64,000 bases of DNA from Thermosediminibacter litoriperuensis (lineage in GTDB: Bacteria > Bacillota > Thermosediminibacteria > Thermosediminibacterales > Thermosediminibacteraceae): positions 1-64,000 of the forward strand of contig NZ_VNHO01000012.1 in assembly GCF_008124715.1 (NCBI RefSeq), in the 5' to 3' direction. Of the stretch, positions 34,301-43,567 are shown in pieces. How positions within the stretch are numbered: position 1 is the first letter of the stretch; every line of letters begins with the position of its first letter. The notes beneath the pieces were generated by a model, which was not told the DNA's origin, ran no database searches, and saw nothing but the letters and a program-made list of their open reading frames with translations. The position numbers and the translations under genes were made by a program.

Positions 34301-35595
34301 ACGGCTTTGTGAGAGCTTACCTTGAAGAAAAAAAGGTAACGGCGTCCGAGTATGAGATAAAGCGCCTGGCTGCAGGTATCACTGGTGTAAAGCGTACCAC
34401 CGGCCAGCACCCGGGCGGATTGATGGTCCTTCCGAAAGACAAGGAGATATTTGAATTTACACCTATTCAGTACCCTGCCGACGACAAAGAATCCGGAGTC
34501 ATCACCACCCATTTCGACTACCATTCAATAAGCGAGCGATTATTGAAACTTGACCTCCTGGGCCACGACGATCCTACGGTTATAAAAATGCTTGAAGAGG
34601 AGACAGGTATTGACGCAAAGAAAATTCCGCTGGATGACAGAGCTACAATGGCGATATTTTCCTCCCTGGAACCTCTGGGATTGAAACTTGAAGATGTGGG
34701 AACTACTGTAGGAACGCTGGGAGTCCCCGAATTCGGAACCAGGTTCGTGAGGCAGATGCTAGAGGAGACGCGACCCACGACTTTTTCGGAACTGATCCGG
34801 ATAAGCGGTCTTTCCCATGGCACCGATGTATGGCTTAACAACGCCCAGGACTTAATAAAAAATAAGGTGGCTACTCTAAAAGAAGTGATTGCAACCCGCG
34901 ACGATATAATGATACACCTGATAGAAAAAGGCATTGACCATAAAGTGGCTTTTAACATAATGGAAAGGGTTAGAAAGGGCAAGGGGTTAAAACCGGAAGA
35001 GGAGCAGATTTTAACAGAAAACGGGATTGAACAATGGTTTATAGATTCCTGTAAAAAGATAAAGTACATGTTTCCCAAAGCTCATGCGGTAGCCTACGTT
35101 ATAATGGCTTTCAGGATAGCTTACTTCAAAGTTCACTACCCCGAAGCCTTTTACGCCACCTATTTTACTGTTAGAGCCGATGACTTCGACGCGGAACTTA
35201 TACTTCAGGGCCCCAAAAAAATAAAAGAAGTAATTGAAGAAATAAATAAAAAGGAAAAGAGCGCAACGCCGAAAGAAAAGAACCTCCTCACGATTCTGGA
35301 AGTGGCCAACGAGATGTATATGAGGGGAATCCAGTTCATACCGATCGATCTGTATAAATCACATTACAGCAAATTCATAATCACGAAAGACGGTATACTC
35401 CCCCCTCTTACCGCTTTACCGGGCCTGGGACTTTCGGCGGCTCAGAGTATATACAATGAGAGGCAAAAGGGCGAATTTGCCTCCGTCGAGGACCTTAGGA
35501 TGCGCACCAGAGTGACGAGAAATGTGGTGGAAATCCTCCGCCAGAACGGGGTACTGAACGGGCTCCAGGAAACAAATCAGATAAGTCTTTTTTAA
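31348..35595 (+). CDS. polC: DNA polymerase III, PolC-type alpha subunit
   Basis: 1415 aa, the usual PolC size. Order of domains: N-terminal region to about 215, OB-fold 220-310, PHP domain start HLHTRYSAMDA near 320, DEDD 3'-5' exonuclease inserted into it with DIETTGLSLDTDA at about 407, a zinc-binding CPKC and CPTC pair near 891 and 915, then the polymerase core with PDIDLNFSGE near 942, where the catalytic aspartates lie. It replicates the chromosome in low-GC Gram-positives with proofreading built in. No intein or frameshift seen. Position ahead of rimP-nusA is the classic Firmicutes order. Confidence 0.97.
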   Translation: MTRLGILLDLSKFSDKEKQLLEKTAVKKVAVSTHERTIKIELSSEEDLSQDLVSKVREELKEKLKGCCAINLCFSGKSLCASEDATEVIQEKWAECLKNLFRKVASARIWMLNCTYEYDKGTLFIYIEKNGIEYLQKKKCSRIIEEFFQKLGINLKVSFEEKEQVEYYDISEEDRQLVEALLSSDEVKTEAPLEDYTSADLIFGRDVEGEPVSLKEIAGEAKEIIVNGRVFEVACREIKNDTKLVTFGLTDGSGSLAVKIFASNDKKCAVERIQEGIWVKIRGRVEKNSYSEELELIPHDIKIIPKPMRSDNSSEKRVELHLHTRYSAMDAVCSPKEVIELCKHWGHKAVAFTDHGVVQSFPEVYEAAKAAGLKPIYGVEAYVFDDEYPVMTEPPEGNIDDFVYVVTDIETTGLSLDTDAIIEIGAVKVYRGQIVDRFHSFVNPGRPVSPYITNLTGINNAMVSQAPPIKDVMSDFLRFIGNDIFVAHNAEFDSGFIRRDCARFGIEFNNKVMDTLNLSALIFPELKNHRLDTIAKKFNINMGRHHRADDDANTAALILIELLKKLKEQGIDDLSMINRVNKKAAQYLNSYHAIILVKNNQGLRNLYKLVSISHLEYFYRNPRIPKSLLKKYRDGLIVGSGCEAGELFQSLIHHRSCEDIKRIVSFYDFLEIQPLQNNNFLIEKGILSNEKKLQEINKKIYQLGKMYNKPVVITGDVHFLNPEDETYRKILLTVQGYKDNDISSGLYLKTTEEMLNECQYLGEEAAREVVIENPNSIADEIEDGIKPVPDELYPPKIEGADEEIVNMTYSRAKEIYGEELPEIVKKRIERELNSIVSNGYSVIYLIAHKLVKKSLDDGYLVGSRGSVGSSLVATMCGITEVNPLPPHYLCPKCKNSIFPDNVEGIVGPDLSDKNCPTCGCLMKKDGYNIPFEVFMGFEGDKVPDIDLNFSGEYQPIAHKYTEELFGKNNVFRAGTISTIAEKTAYGFVRAYLEEKKVTASEYEIKRLAAGITGVKRTTGQHPGGLMVLPKDKEIFEFTPIQYPADDKESGVITTHFDYHSISERLLKLDLLGHDDPTVIKMLEEETGIDAKKIPLDDRATMAIFSSLEPLGLKLEDVGTTVGTLGVPEFGTRFVRQMLEETRPTTFSELIRISGLSHGTDVWLNNAQDLIKNKVATLKEVIATRDDIMIHLIEKGIDHKVAFNIMERVRKGKGLKPEEEQILTENGIEQWFIDSCKKIKYMFPKAHAVAYVIMAFRIAYFKVHYPEAFYATYFTVRADDFDAELILQGPKKIKEVIEEINKKEKSATPKEKNLLTILEVANEMYMRGIQFIPIDLYKSHYSKFIITKDGILPPLTALPGLGLSAAQSIYNERQKGEFASVEDLRMRTRVTRNVVEILRQNGVLNGLQETNQISLF

Positions 35596-35598
35596 ATA

Positions 35599-35627
35599 TT
35601 GTAATAAAAATCAACATATGTTATAAT
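35599..35627 (+). promoter_or_regulatory. SigA-type promoter of the rimP-nusA-infB operon
   Basis: TTGTAA at 35599-35604 and TATAAT at 35622-35627, 17-nt spacer, directly after polC. Confidence 0.8.
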
Positions 35628-35657
35628 AATCAAGGAAATATTAGAATTGTAGCGTCG

Positions 35658-35681
35658 AGAGTGGGTTAAATCCCACTCTTT
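35658..35681 (+). terminator. Leader hairpin before rimP, possible attenuator
   Basis: AGAGTGGG at 35658-35665 pairs with CCCACTCT at 35672-35679, loop TTAAAT, followed by TTTCAT. It lies between the promoter and rimP, so it could pause or terminate in the leader, and would be a natural place for NusA feedback. The T-run is short. Confidence 0.5.
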
Positions 35682-35716
35682 CATATTAATAAATCATTTC
35701 AAAAGGGTGGATGTAA

Positions 35717-36205
35717 ATGCAAAAAAGTCAAATTTTGAAAAAGGTATGGGATATCGGAGAACGAGTGATAAACGACAAGGGCTTTGAACTGGTGGACGTG
35801 GAGTTCGTGCAGGAGGCAGGTTCCTGGTATCTTCGCTATTACATTGACAAACCGGGGGGAATAACTCTTGACGATTGTCAGGAAGTGAGCGAGGAAATAA
35901 GCCGGCGTCTGGACATAGAAGATCCGATCCCCCATAGCTACATACTGGAGGTGTCGTCGCCCGGCGTTGAAAGGCCGTTAAAGAAAGAAAAAGACTTTTT
36001 AAAGTACATTGGTTCCGAGGTGGAAATTAAGACCTTCGAACCCTTATCGGGGAAAAAGGCCTTTACGGGCACGCTTATGGATTATAAAGATGGGACAGTG
36101 GTATTGAAGGTTGATTCTTCAATAATAAATATACCCTTTGAAAAAATATCCTCTGCCAAACTCAAATTTAAATTTAATTTTGATGGACAGGAGAGGAAAA
36201 AATGA
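35717..36205 (+). CDS. rimP: Ribosome maturation factor RimP
   Basis: 162 aa, ATG after AAAGGGTGGATG. It matches RimP/YlxS: FELVDVEFVQEAGSWYLRYYIDKPGG near 25-50 and SSPGVERPLKKEKDF near 80-94, with an SH3-like C-terminal domain. It helps assemble the 30S subunit by aiding S12 and S19 loading. Overlaps nusA start as ATGA. Confidence 0.95.
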   Translation: MQKSQILKKVWDIGERVINDKGFELVDVEFVQEAGSWYLRYYIDKPGGITLDDCQEVSEEISRRLDIEDPIPHSYILEVSSPGVERPLKKEKDFLKYIGSEVEIKTFEPLSGKKAFTGTLMDYKDGTVVLKVDSSIINIPFEKISSAKLKFKFNFDGQERKK

Positions 36206-37257
36206 ACATAGAATTTATTGAGGCTCTAGACCAAATCGAAAAAGAAAAGGGTATTTCCAAGGAGATACTTCTGGAGGCCATTGAAGCCGCCCTAGTTTCG
36301 GCTTATAAAAAAAATTACGGCACGTCGCAAAACGTAAAAATAAATATAGACCGCGAAACGGGGGAAGTAAAGGTTTTTTCTCAAAAAACAGTTAAAGAAG
36401 ACGTGAAAGACCCTCTTCTAGAAATCAGCCTTTTCGATGCTAAAAAAATTAATCCTCTGGTCAAAATAGGTGATATAATCTCTGTAGAGGTTACTCCTCA
36501 AAAATTCGGGCGTATTGCGGCTCAAACGGCAAAACAGGTGGTAATGCAACGCATTAAAGAGGCGGAGCGAAACATAATTTACGAGGAGTTCGCCGGACGA
36601 GAGACCGATCTGGTTACTGGTACCGTCCAGCGCTTTGACAAGAAAAATGTAATTATCGACTTGGGAAAAACCGAAGTGATTTTGCCTCCTAACGAACAGA
36701 TTCCAAATGAAACGTATACTCCCGGAGAAAGGATCAAAGTATACATTCTGGAAGTTAAAAAAACCACCAAAGGACCGGTTATCATAGTATCCAGATCTCA
36801 TCCGGGGCTGGTAAAAAGGCTTTTTGAACTCGAAGTCCCCGAAATTTACGAAGGTATTGTCGAAATTAAGAGTATCGCCAGAGAAGCAGGCTCTAGAACA
36901 AAGGTAGCGGTTTATTCAAAGGACGAAAATGTAGATCCGGTGGGAGCCTGTGTTGGACCGAAAGGTACCAGGGTTCAAGCTGTTGTAGAGGAATTAAAGG
37001 GAGAAAAAATCGATATCATAAAATGGAGCAAAAATGTAGCCGAATATATCTCCAACGCGCTCAGCCCGGCCAAAGTTCTTAGCGTAGATGTTGAAGAAGA
37101 CAGCAAAATCGCCCGCGTGCTGGTGTCCGACCAACAACTTTCTCTGGCTATAGGTAAAGAGGGACAGAATGCACGGCTGGCGGCAAAACTGACCGGCTGG
37201 AAAATAGATATAAAGAGTTCAAAAAACGATCCAAGAGGGGATGAAAATGAGTCCTAA
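36202..37257 (+). CDS. nusA: Transcription termination/antitermination protein NusA
   Basis: 351 aa. N-terminal RNAP-binding domain, S1 domain at about 134-200 ([20 protein letters not shown]), and two KH domains ([15 protein letters not shown] near 250-264, [18 protein letters not shown] near 316-333). No C-terminal AR repeats, as usual in Firmicutes. It modulates pausing and intrinsic termination. Translational coupling on both sides ties it to rimP and ylxR. Confidence 0.96.
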   Translation: MNIEFIEALDQIEKEKGISKEILLEAIEAALVSAYKKNYGTSQNVKINIDRETGEVKVFSQKTVKEDVKDPLLEISLFDAKKINPLVKIGDIISVEVTPQKFGRIAAQTAKQVVMQRIKEAERNIIYEEFAGRETDLVTGTVQRFDKKNVIIDLGKTEVILPPNEQIPNETYTPGERIKVYILEVKKTTKGPVIIVSRSHPGLVKRLFELEVPEIYEGIVEIKSIAREAGSRTKVAVYSKDENVDPVGACVGPKGTRVQAVVEELKGEKIDIIKWSKNVAEYISNALSPAKVLSVDVEEDSKIARVLVSDQQLSLAIGKEGQNARLAAKLTGWKIDIKSSKNDPRGDENES

Positions 37258-37522
37258 AAAAATACCTCAAAGGATGTGCCTCGGGTGCAGGCAGATGAAA
37301 CCCAAGAAAGAACTTATTCGTATTGTAAGAACACCGGACGGCTCGATAGAGCTGGATTTAACGGGAAAACGTTCCGGCAGAGGAGCCTATTTCTGCAAAG
37401 ACCCCAAGTGTCTGGAAAAAGCTCTAAAGGAAGATCGCCTCTCAAAAGCATTGGATCACGAAGTATCCAGTGATACGATAGGAAAATTGAAGGAGGATTT
37501 AATTAAGAGTGAGGCCCTGTGA
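37247..37522 (+). CDS. ylxR: YlxR-family RNA-binding protein (RnpM-like)
   Basis: 91 aa from ATG 37247; ATG 37241 is nearer the GAGGGG site and less likely. It starts with the family motif [20 protein letters not shown] and has [16 protein letters not shown] near 48-63. YlxR has been described as an RNase P modulator and nucleoid-associated regulator in Firmicutes. It overlaps nusA by 11 nt and the L7Ae gene by 14 nt. Confidence 0.92.
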   Translation: MSPKKIPQRMCLGCRQMKPKKELIRIVRTPDGSIELDLTGKRSGRGAYFCKDPKCLEKALKEDRLSKALDHEVSSDTIGKLKEDLIKSEAL

Positions 37523-37889
37523 TATTCCACCTTTACTCGGCATTGCTCAAAAAGCCGGCAAGATAGTGTCCGGTCAGGAAACGGTGGAAAGGGCAATATT
37601 TTCCGGAAAAGTTCGTCTGGTTATAATATCAGAAGATGCTTCAATCAATACCAGGGACCGGTTCAGTAGTTTATGCAGGTCCCGCGGTGTAAATTATATA
37701 GTTTTCGGTCACTCTGAAATTCTGGGCAGATCCATTGGCAGGGACGGCAGAAAGGTTATCGGCGTCATCGATCGGTGTTTTTCAGAAGAGATATTAAAGC
37801 GGTTCAACGCGATAAAATCAACGGAGGTGGGGTATATTGTCGAAAATAAGAGTGTACGAACTGGCGAAAAAGTTGGGAATATCCAGTAA
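37509..37889 (+). CDS. L7Ae-family RNA-binding protein (YlxQ-like)
   Basis: 126 aa from GTG 37509, 12 nt after AGGAGG. The L7Ae/L30e core is clear: [21 protein letters not shown] near 10-30 and [11 protein letters not shown] near 35-45. Such proteins bind kink-turns; YlxQ has a K-turn-binding role of unknown target. Its last 17 or so residues are encoded over the start of infB, out of phase, and probably are not functional. Part of the nusA-infB operon. Confidence 0.88.
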   Translation: MRPCDIPPLLGIAQKAGKIVSGQETVERAIFSGKVRLVIISEDASINTRDRFSSLCRSRGVNYIVFGHSEILGRSIGRDGRKVIGVIDRCFSEEILKRFNAIKSTEVGYIVENKSVRTGEKVGNIQ

Positions 37890-39828
37890 AAAATTAATTT
37901 CCATACTCGAAGACCTGGATGTGGACATAAAGAACCACATGAGCAGCTTGGAAGACGACATGGCTCAGCTGATAATGGATCTGATCTCCGAAGAAAAAGG
38001 CGGCAAGAAACCTAAAACCGAGGCGCAAAAAAGTGCCGAGCTTCCTAGAAAGTCAGAGGAGGAAATTAACAAGCCCAGGGTCCAGAAAGTAATACTACCC
38101 CCCAAAATAAGCATCAAGGATCTGGGCACCCGTATAAGTATTGAGCCCGTTAAACTAATAAGAAAATTAATGGATTTTGGTCTCATGGTTAATATAAATG
38201 CCGAAATAGACTTCGAATCGGCAAAAAAGCTGGTAAAGGAGTTCGGCTATGAAGCTGAAGAAGAAAACCAGCTGCAACTTTCAAACCAGCAGGAAGTAGA
38301 ACAGGACAGACCTGAAGATTTAAAGCCCAGACCTCCGGTGGTAACCGTCATGGGGCATGTAGACCACGGTAAGACAACGCTCCTGGATGCCATAAGAGAA
38401 ACCAAGGTGGCGGCGTCGGAAGCCGGCGGCATTACACAGCATATCGGGGCATCTCAGATAGAAAAAGATGGAAAGACCATAGTATTTCTGGATACCCCCG
38501 GGCACGAGGCTTTTACCGCTCTCAGGGCGCGCGGAGCGAAGGTCACTGATATAGTCGTTCTGGTGGTTGCCGCCGACGACGGAGTAATGCCCCAGACGAT
38601 AGAGGCTATTAATCATGCAAAGGCAGCCGGTGTTCCCATTATAGTAGCGGTAAATAAAATAGATAAACCAAACGCCAATCCGGACAGAGTGAAACAGCAG
38701 CTGGCGGAATACGGTCTCATCCCGGAGGAATGGGGCGGCGACACTATATTTGTCAATGTTTCCGCCAAAAACCGCACCGGTATAGATCATTTACTGGAAA
38801 TGATCCTCCTGGTTGCTGAAATGGCTGAACTCAAGGCCAATTATAACAGAAAGGCCGTTGGAGTAATAATTGAGGCCAAGTTGGACAAAGGGCGGGGTCC
38901 TGTTGCAACAGTATTAGTACAGAAAGGTACATTGAGAGTTGGAGACGCGATAGTAGCCGGTTCGTCTTATGGAAAAGTTAGGGCAATGCTCGATTCCCGT
39001 GGTAAGATGGTAAAATCGGCGGGTCCCTCTATTCCCGTGGAAGTAATGGGGTTCTCTGAAGTACCCAACGCGGGCGACATTCTCAGAGTAGTATCCAACG
39101 AAAAAGAAGCAAGAGAGATTGCGGAAAAATCCAAGGAAATTCATAGAGAAAAAGAAATTATAGCGACCCCTAAGGTTTCGCTAGACAGGCTTTTTGACAA
39201 GATAAAACAGGGTGAAGTCAAGGATTTAAACATCATATTAAAGGCCGATGTCCAGGGATCTCTTGAAGCGCTGAAGCAGGCCCTGGAAAAGTGCTCCACA
39301 GATCAAGTACAGGTGAAAATAATCCACGGTGGCGTTGGTGCTATAAACGAGAGCGACATACTGCTGGCTTCTGCTTCTAACGCCATAGTCATAGGTTTCA
39401 ATGTAAGACCAGATTCCAACGCAAAAAAGCTGGCCGAGCAGGAAGACATAGATATCAGGACTTACAGGGTTATATACGATGTGGTAGATGACATTCAGGC
39501 GGCTATGAAAGGGTTGCTGGAACCGGAATACAGAGAAGTGGTACTCGGGAGGGCTGAAGTAAGGGCCTTGTTTAAGGTGCCAAATGTGGGTATAGTTGCC
39601 GGGTGTTATGTAACCGAAGGTAAAATAACGCGAAACGCCACCATCAGGGTCATCAGGCAGGGCGTAGTGGTCTATGAAGGCAGGATCCTTTCGCTGAAAA
39701 GGTTTAAGGACGATGTGCGTGAGGTAATGAGTGGATTTGAATGCGGTATAGCGATAGAAAAATTTAACGACCTGAAAGAGGGAGATGTACTGGAGGCTTT
39801 TATAAATAAGCGCGTCGAACAACAATAG
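37837..39828 (+). CDS. infB: Translation initiation factor IF-2
   Basis: 663 aa, TTG start after ACGGAGGTGGGG; it begins [20 protein letters not shown] short N-terminal region is followed by the GTPase domain with [12 protein letters not shown] near 173-184, DTPGHEAF and NKIDKPN. C-terminal domains C1 and C2 bind fMet-tRNA. It is shorter than IF-2 of E. coli because the N domain is reduced, as in many thermophiles. It promotes 50S joining. Confidence 0.96.
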   Translation: MSKIRVYELAKKLGISSKKLISILEDLDVDIKNHMSSLEDDMAQLIMDLISEEKGGKKPKTEAQKSAELPRKSEEEINKPRVQKVILPPKISIKDLGTRISIEPVKLIRKLMDFGLMVNINAEIDFESAKKLVKEFGYEAEEENQLQLSNQQEVEQDRPEDLKPRPPVVTVMGHVDHGKTTLLDAIRETKVAASEAGGITQHIGASQIEKDGKTIVFLDTPGHEAFTALRARGAKVTDIVVLVVAADDGVMPQTIEAINHAKAAGVPIIVAVNKIDKPNANPDRVKQQLAEYGLIPEEWGGDTIFVNVSAKNRTGIDHLLEMILLVAEMAELKANYNRKAVGVIIEAKLDKGRGPVATVLVQKGTLRVGDAIVAGSSYGKVRAMLDSRGKMVKSAGPSIPVEVMGFSEVPNAGDILRVVSNEKEAREIAEKSKEIHREKEIIATPKVSLDRLFDKIKQGEVKDLNIILKADVQGSLEALKQALEKCSTDQVQVKIIHGGVGAINESDILLASASNAIVIGFNVRPDSNAKKLAEQEDIDIRTYRVIYDVVDDIQAAMKGLLEPEYREVVLGRAEVRALFKVPNVGIVAGCYVTEGKITRNATIRVIRQGVVVYEGRILSLKRFKDDVREVMSGFECGIAIEKFNDLKEGDVLEAFINKRVEQQ

Positions 39829-39846
39829 AACTGGGGAGGCAGTAAG

Positions 39847-40206
39847 GTGGAATTTTCCAGGACCGACAGGGTGTCAGGTGAGATAAAAAAGGCAGTTAGT
39901 GAGATAATAAACAACGAACTTAAGGACCCCAGGATTCAGGGCTTAATATCCGTGACAAAAGTCGAAGTTTCAAAAGACCTCAGGCACGCAAAAATCTTTC
40001 TCAGTATATACGGCGAGGAATCCGTGAAACAAAACGCTTTGGAAGGAATAAAGAACGCCGAAGGTTTTATAAGAAGAGAACTGGCGAACCGCGTAAGACT
40101 GAAATTTATACCGGAGCTGAATTTTAAGTTGGATGAATCCATCGAATACGGCATCCACATTTCAAAACTGTTAAAAGACATCAATTATAGCGGAAATGAG
40201 GATTAA
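39847..40206 (+). CDS. rbfA: Ribosome-binding factor A
   Basis: 119 aa, GTG after GGGGAGGC. KH-like fold with RTDRVSGEIKKAVSEIINNE at 5-24, VSKDLRHAKIFLSIYG near 41-56 and LNFKLDESIEYGIHIS near 93-108. It aids late 16S processing and 30S maturation in the cold and in general. Placed between infB and nrnA as is usual. Confidence 0.95.
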   Translation: MEFSRTDRVSGEIKKAVSEIINNELKDPRIQGLISVTKVEVSKDLRHAKIFLSIYGEESVKQNALEGIKNAEGFIRRELANRVRLKFIPELNFKLDESIEYGIHISKLLKDINYSGNED

Positions 40207-40210
40207 CCGT

Positions 40211-41182
40211 ATGGACTTTTCGATATTCAAAAGCCTGTTAACCGAATACAACTCTTTTATAGTTACCTCCCATGTAATGCCGGACGGAGATGCTATCGGT
40301 TCGGTTTTGGCCCTTACTATGGCGCTGGAAAAAGCCGGTAAGAGGGCGTTGCCGGTTATAAACGATGCAGTTCCGAAAAAATACAGATTCTTGCCGCGGT
40401 CTCAGAATGTGCGACCCTTTATCCCGGAGGTGGATAAGGCTGAAGTAATGGTCTGCCTGGACTCAGGCGATTCGGAAAGGCTTGAATTTAAAAGAGACCT
40501 CCGGGACATATGTCCGCTTGTTGTCAATATCGACCACCACAGGAGCAATTCCATGTACGGCGACCTGAATTTAGTAGATGACAGCTATTCTTCCGTAGGC
40601 GAGATGGTATACTTTCTATTGAAGAGCCTTGATATAAACATCGATTACGATATCGCTATTTGTCTTTACACATCTATTATTACCGATACAGGTTCCGTCA
40701 AATATTCCAATACAACCCCATCGTGCCTTAGGGTACTGGCCGAACTGGTGGAACTTGGTGTAAGACCCGATATTGTAAATAGAGAAGTTTTTGAAAAGAA
40801 GAGTTTGGAATCGGTGATGTTGTTAAAAGAAGTCTTAGGGACTTTAAAAGTATCCGCAGGCGGTAAACTAGCGTACATGACAGTCACAAAGGATATGATG
40901 ATAAAAACGGGGGCAAGGGAAGAAGATACCGACGGTTTTATCAATTACGCCAGGGAAATAGAGGGTGTCGAAGTCGCGATAATTTTTAAAGAACAGGATA
41001 ATTTGAAGGTAAAAGTGGGATTTAGGGCTAACCAATGGGTAGACGTCAGTAAAATAGCTGAAGAGTTCGGCGGCGGAGGCCATGTCAAGGCCGCCGGTTG
41101 TACCGTAAAAGGCCCGCTGGACAAAGCGCAGGAACTTATCCTTGCGTCAGTTAATAAATACTTAAAAGAGGGGTTACAGTGA
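40211..41182 (+). CDS. nrnA: Bifunctional oligoribonuclease and PAP phosphatase NrnA
   Basis: 323 aa from ATG 40211, with GAGG 8 nt upstream; the ATG at 40196 is earlier than this site. DHH phosphoesterase family: HVMPDGDAIGS at 21-31, D85-S (CLDSGDSERL), D108-H-H110 and the C-terminal GGGHVKAAGCTV DHHA1 motif. It degrades nanoRNAs and 3'-phosphoadenosine 5'-phosphate. It overlaps rbfA in phase-shifted fashion upstream and ends with TGA inside the truB GTG. Confidence 0.94.
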   Translation: MDFSIFKSLLTEYNSFIVTSHVMPDGDAIGSVLALTMALEKAGKRALPVINDAVPKKYRFLPRSQNVRPFIPEVDKAEVMVCLDSGDSERLEFKRDLRDICPLVVNIDHHRSNSMYGDLNLVDDSYSSVGEMVYFLLKSLDINIDYDIAICLYTSIITDTGSVKYSNTTPSCLRVLAELVELGVRPDIVNREVFEKKSLESVMLLKEVLGTLKVSAGGKLAYMTVTKDMMIKTGAREEDTDGFINYAREIEGVEVAIIFKEQDNLKVKVGFRANQWVDVSKIAEEFGGGGHVKAAGCTVKGPLDKAQELILASVNKYLKEGLQ

Positions 41183-42072
41183 ACGGGGTAATTAATTGTT
41201 TAAAACCGCCGGGCATGACTTCTCACGATGTCGTAGATTTCTTAAGAAAACAACTCGGTATTAAAAAAATCGGTCACGGTGGGACGCTGGACCCCGGCGC
41301 AGCCGGGGTTTTACCGCTTTTCGTGGGAAAAGCCACAAAAGCAGTGGAATTGTTTGAAGAAACTACAAAAGAATACGTAGCCGAAATGACGCTGGGGACG
41401 ACAACAGATACAGGAGATAATCTGGGTCATGTCCTAGAGACCAAAGAAGTTAATGTCGATGTGTCCTCAATACTCGAAGTATTAAGAAGGTTTATCGGAA
41501 AGATAGAGCAGATACCTCCCATGTATTCAGCTGTACACTACAAGGGCCGCAAACTTTACGAACTTGCCCGCAGGGGCATAACCGTTGAGCGACAACCCAG
41601 AATAGTAGAGATTTACTCTCTGGAGCTTATAAAATACGAAAAGCCGAGAGTGCTTTTTAGGGTCAGCTGTTCCCGTGGAACATACATAAGAACGTTGTGC
41701 GAGGATATTGGACGGGCTTTGGGCTGCGGTGCTCATCTTTCGTGTCTTATAAGAACCCGGCTCGGGCCGTTTCACATATCTAGCTCAATTACTCTGGAGG
41801 ATATAAAGATGTATGTATCCCAGGGTGAGGCCTGGAAAATCTTCATGCTCGTCGATGAAGCTCTTGCCCCCCTTATGCCCTCCACCAGAATTCGGTTGAG
41901 AGATCAAAAATCCTTTTTCAGAGGGGCTTTGTTCCCCGTAGAAGAGATTTCAATGGAACCAAACGGTAAATATGTTAGAATTTACGATCAAGAAAATAAG
42001 TTTTTAGGGGTTGGAGAAATACTGAAACAGGAAGATAATGTCTACCTTAAAGTGGTAAAATCTTTTCAATGA
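41179..42072 (+). CDS. truB: tRNA pseudouridine(55) synthase
   Basis: 297 aa, GTG start overlapping the nrnA stop as GTGA. Catalytic D38 in GHGGTLDPGAAGVLPL; further motifs PPMYSAVHYKGRKLYELAR near 114-132 and SRGTYIRTLCEDIG near 165-178. A C-terminal PUA-like part binds tRNA. It makes the T-loop pseudouridine. Confidence 0.95.
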   Translation: MNGVINCLKPPGMTSHDVVDFLRKQLGIKKIGHGGTLDPGAAGVLPLFVGKATKAVELFEETTKEYVAEMTLGTTTDTGDNLGHVLETKEVNVDVSSILEVLRRFIGKIEQIPPMYSAVHYKGRKLYELARRGITVERQPRIVEIYSLELIKYEKPRVLFRVSCSRGTYIRTLCEDIGRALGCGAHLSCLIRTRLGPFHISSSITLEDIKMYVSQGEAWKIFMLVDEALAPLMPSTRIRLRDQKSFFRGALFPVEEISMEPNGKYVRIYDQENKFLGVGEILKQEDNVYLKVVKSFQ

Positions 42073-42085
42073 GGTTGAGGAACTA

Positions 42086-43054
42086 ATGAAAGTTTATAGA
42101 GAACTTGATACATTATTAGCGGAGACCCCAACCGCATGTGGGCTGGGAAATTTTGACGGAGTCCACCTAGGGCACCAGAAACTAATAGACGAGCTGGTAA
42201 CGATGGCTAATAAAAAGGGGCTCGAGTCGTTTATTGTGACTTTCGAACCCCATCCCTCAAAAATTCTATGCCCTGAGAAATCATCTCCGCTCATAACCTT
42301 ATTGCGACAGAAACAGAAAGTTATAGAGGCTTACGGAGTAAAAAACCTCGTGGTAGTACCGTTTACCAGGAAGTTTTCTCAAATGTCCTACGAGGAATTC
42401 GTAAACTGTGTCTTGATCGATAAATTGAAAGCAAAGCTGGTCGTCGTCGGTTATGACTTTCGCTTCGGCAGCGGTGGCCGGGGAACTGTGGAAAAGTTAA
42501 TAATGATGGGAAGGGAGAAAGGATTTGACACCTTGATAATCCCCCCGGTGACCCATGAGGAAAAGGTAGTCAGCAGTACTCTAATAAGGTCCATGATCGA
42601 ACGGGGCGATATGAGAGAAGCAAGAGCTTTACTCGGACGCCCCTTCAGTATAGAAGGCAAGGTGGTAGCGGGTGAAGCCATAGGCAGAAAGCTGGGCTTT
42701 CCAACCGCCAACATCTCATTTTCGCCAGAAATCGTCATGCCAGCATACGGCGTTTACGCAGTTCTGGTTTCGAGAGCAGGGAAAATTTATAAGGGTATAG
42801 CCAATGTGGGGGAAAAACCTACATTTAAAAGCAAAATTTCAAACAGCCAACCTACTCTAGAGGTTCATATTTTTGATTTTAATGAACAGATCTATGGCGA
42901 AGAGGTGGAGGTATACTTTATCGAGAGGATAAGGGATGAAAGGCTTTTTTCGGATGCAAAAAGCCTTGCACAACAGGTGAAGCAGGACTTTTTAAAGGCG
43001 AGGTCCATCCTGGATAAAATGCAAGAACCAAAACAACCAATACCTTACATGTAG
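42086..43054 (+). CDS. ribF: Bifunctional riboflavin kinase / FAD synthetase
   Basis: 322 aa. N-terminal nucleotidyltransferase with GNFDGVHLGHQKLI near 21-34 and FRFGSGGRGT near 128-137; C-terminal riboflavin kinase with GRKLGFPTANI near 198-208 and GIANVGEKPTF near 239-249. It turns riboflavin into FMN and FAD, which may feed the dodecin upstream. Last gene of the nusA operon by spacing; rpsO has its own promoter. Confidence 0.95.
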   Translation: MKVYRELDTLLAETPTACGLGNFDGVHLGHQKLIDELVTMANKKGLESFIVTFEPHPSKILCPEKSSPLITLLRQKQKVIEAYGVKNLVVVPFTRKFSQMSYEEFVNCVLIDKLKAKLVVVGYDFRFGSGGRGTVEKLIMMGREKGFDTLIIPPVTHEEKVVSSTLIRSMIERGDMREARALLGRPFSIEGKVVAGEAIGRKLGFPTANISFSPEIVMPAYGVYAVLVSRAGKIYKGIANVGEKPTFKSKISNSQPTLEVHIFDFNEQIYGEEVEVYFIERIRDERLFSDAKSLAQQVKQDFLKARSILDKMQEPKQPIPYM

Positions 43055-43057
43055 CGC

Positions 43058-43086
43058 TTGTAATCAGCTTTTTTGTGTGCTATAAT
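43058..43086 (+). promoter_or_regulatory. SigA-type promoter of rpsO
   Basis: TTGTAA at 43058-43063 and TATAAT at 43081-43086, 17-nt spacer, just after ribF. Confidence 0.8.
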
Positions 43087-43090
43087 AATT

Positions 43091-43176
43091 GCTGCAAAAC
43101 AGCGATGAACCCTTTCTCGGTTAATCGATGCCTCCGTCGATTGACTGGGTAACAGGGGATTTAAGAACAAAAAGGA
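43091..43176 (+). promoter_or_regulatory. S15 leader-like structured 5' region of rpsO
   Basis: The leader contains GCTG-CAAAA-CAGC (43091-43103), AATCGA with TCGATT around a CCTCC-bearing loop (about 43123-43142), and then AAAGGAGGTG (43171-43180). The CCTCC could pair with the ribosome site. This pattern suits the Firmicutes S15 autoregulatory leader, in which S15 binding keeps the site closed. Not every helix of the known class was traced. Confidence 0.5.
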
Positions 43177-43186
43177 GGTGAAACAA

Positions 43187-43456
43187 GTGGCACTGGACAA
43201 GGAAATTAAACAGAACATAATCGACAAATTTAAGACTCACGAAAGTGATACGGGATCTCCAGAAGTCCAGATAGCTATCCTGACCGAGAGGATCAACCAA
43301 CTGACCCAACACCTTAAAATACACAAAAAAGACCATCACTCTCGGCGCGGACTGCTGAAAATGGTCGGAAAAAGAAGGGCTCTTTTAAATTATCTGAAGC
43401 GCAAGGATATGGAGCGTTACAAAAATATCATTGAAAAACTTGAACTCAGGAAATAA
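43187..43456 (+). CDS. rpsO: 30S ribosomal protein S15
   Basis: 89 aa from GTG 43187, six bases after AAAGGAGGTG. It has the S15 pattern: [20 protein letters not shown] near 15-34, [21 protein letters not shown] near 50-70. Primary 16S rRNA-binding protein. Followed by its own terminator before pnp. Confidence 0.97.
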   Translation: MALDKEIKQNIIDKFKTHESDTGSPEVQIAILTERINQLTQHLKIHKKDHHSRRGLLKMVGKRRALLNYLKRKDMERYKNIIEKLELRK

Positions 43457-43457
43457 T

Positions 43458-43487
43458 AAAGGCGGGGATTCCCCGCTTTAATTTTTT
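43458..43487 (+). terminator. Terminator after rpsO
   Basis: GCGGGG and CCCCGC with loop ATT, flanked by A- and T-runs, then ATTTTTT. Confidence 0.85.
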
Positions 43488-43567
43488 AAAGCCAAAGAAG
43501 GAAATAATAACAATGATGTAGAATAAAAATTATGTTTTTCTATAAAAGGAAAGGAGGAACAATTTAC

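Noticed and set aside
34518-35078. Minus-strand ORF of 186 aa inside polC
   Set aside because: Entirely within the PolC polymerase core; Ser-rich sequence typical of an antisense frame.
39238-39825. Minus-strand ORF of 195 aa opposite infB
   Set aside because: Covers the conserved IF-2 C-terminal domains in antisense; no motif or start site.
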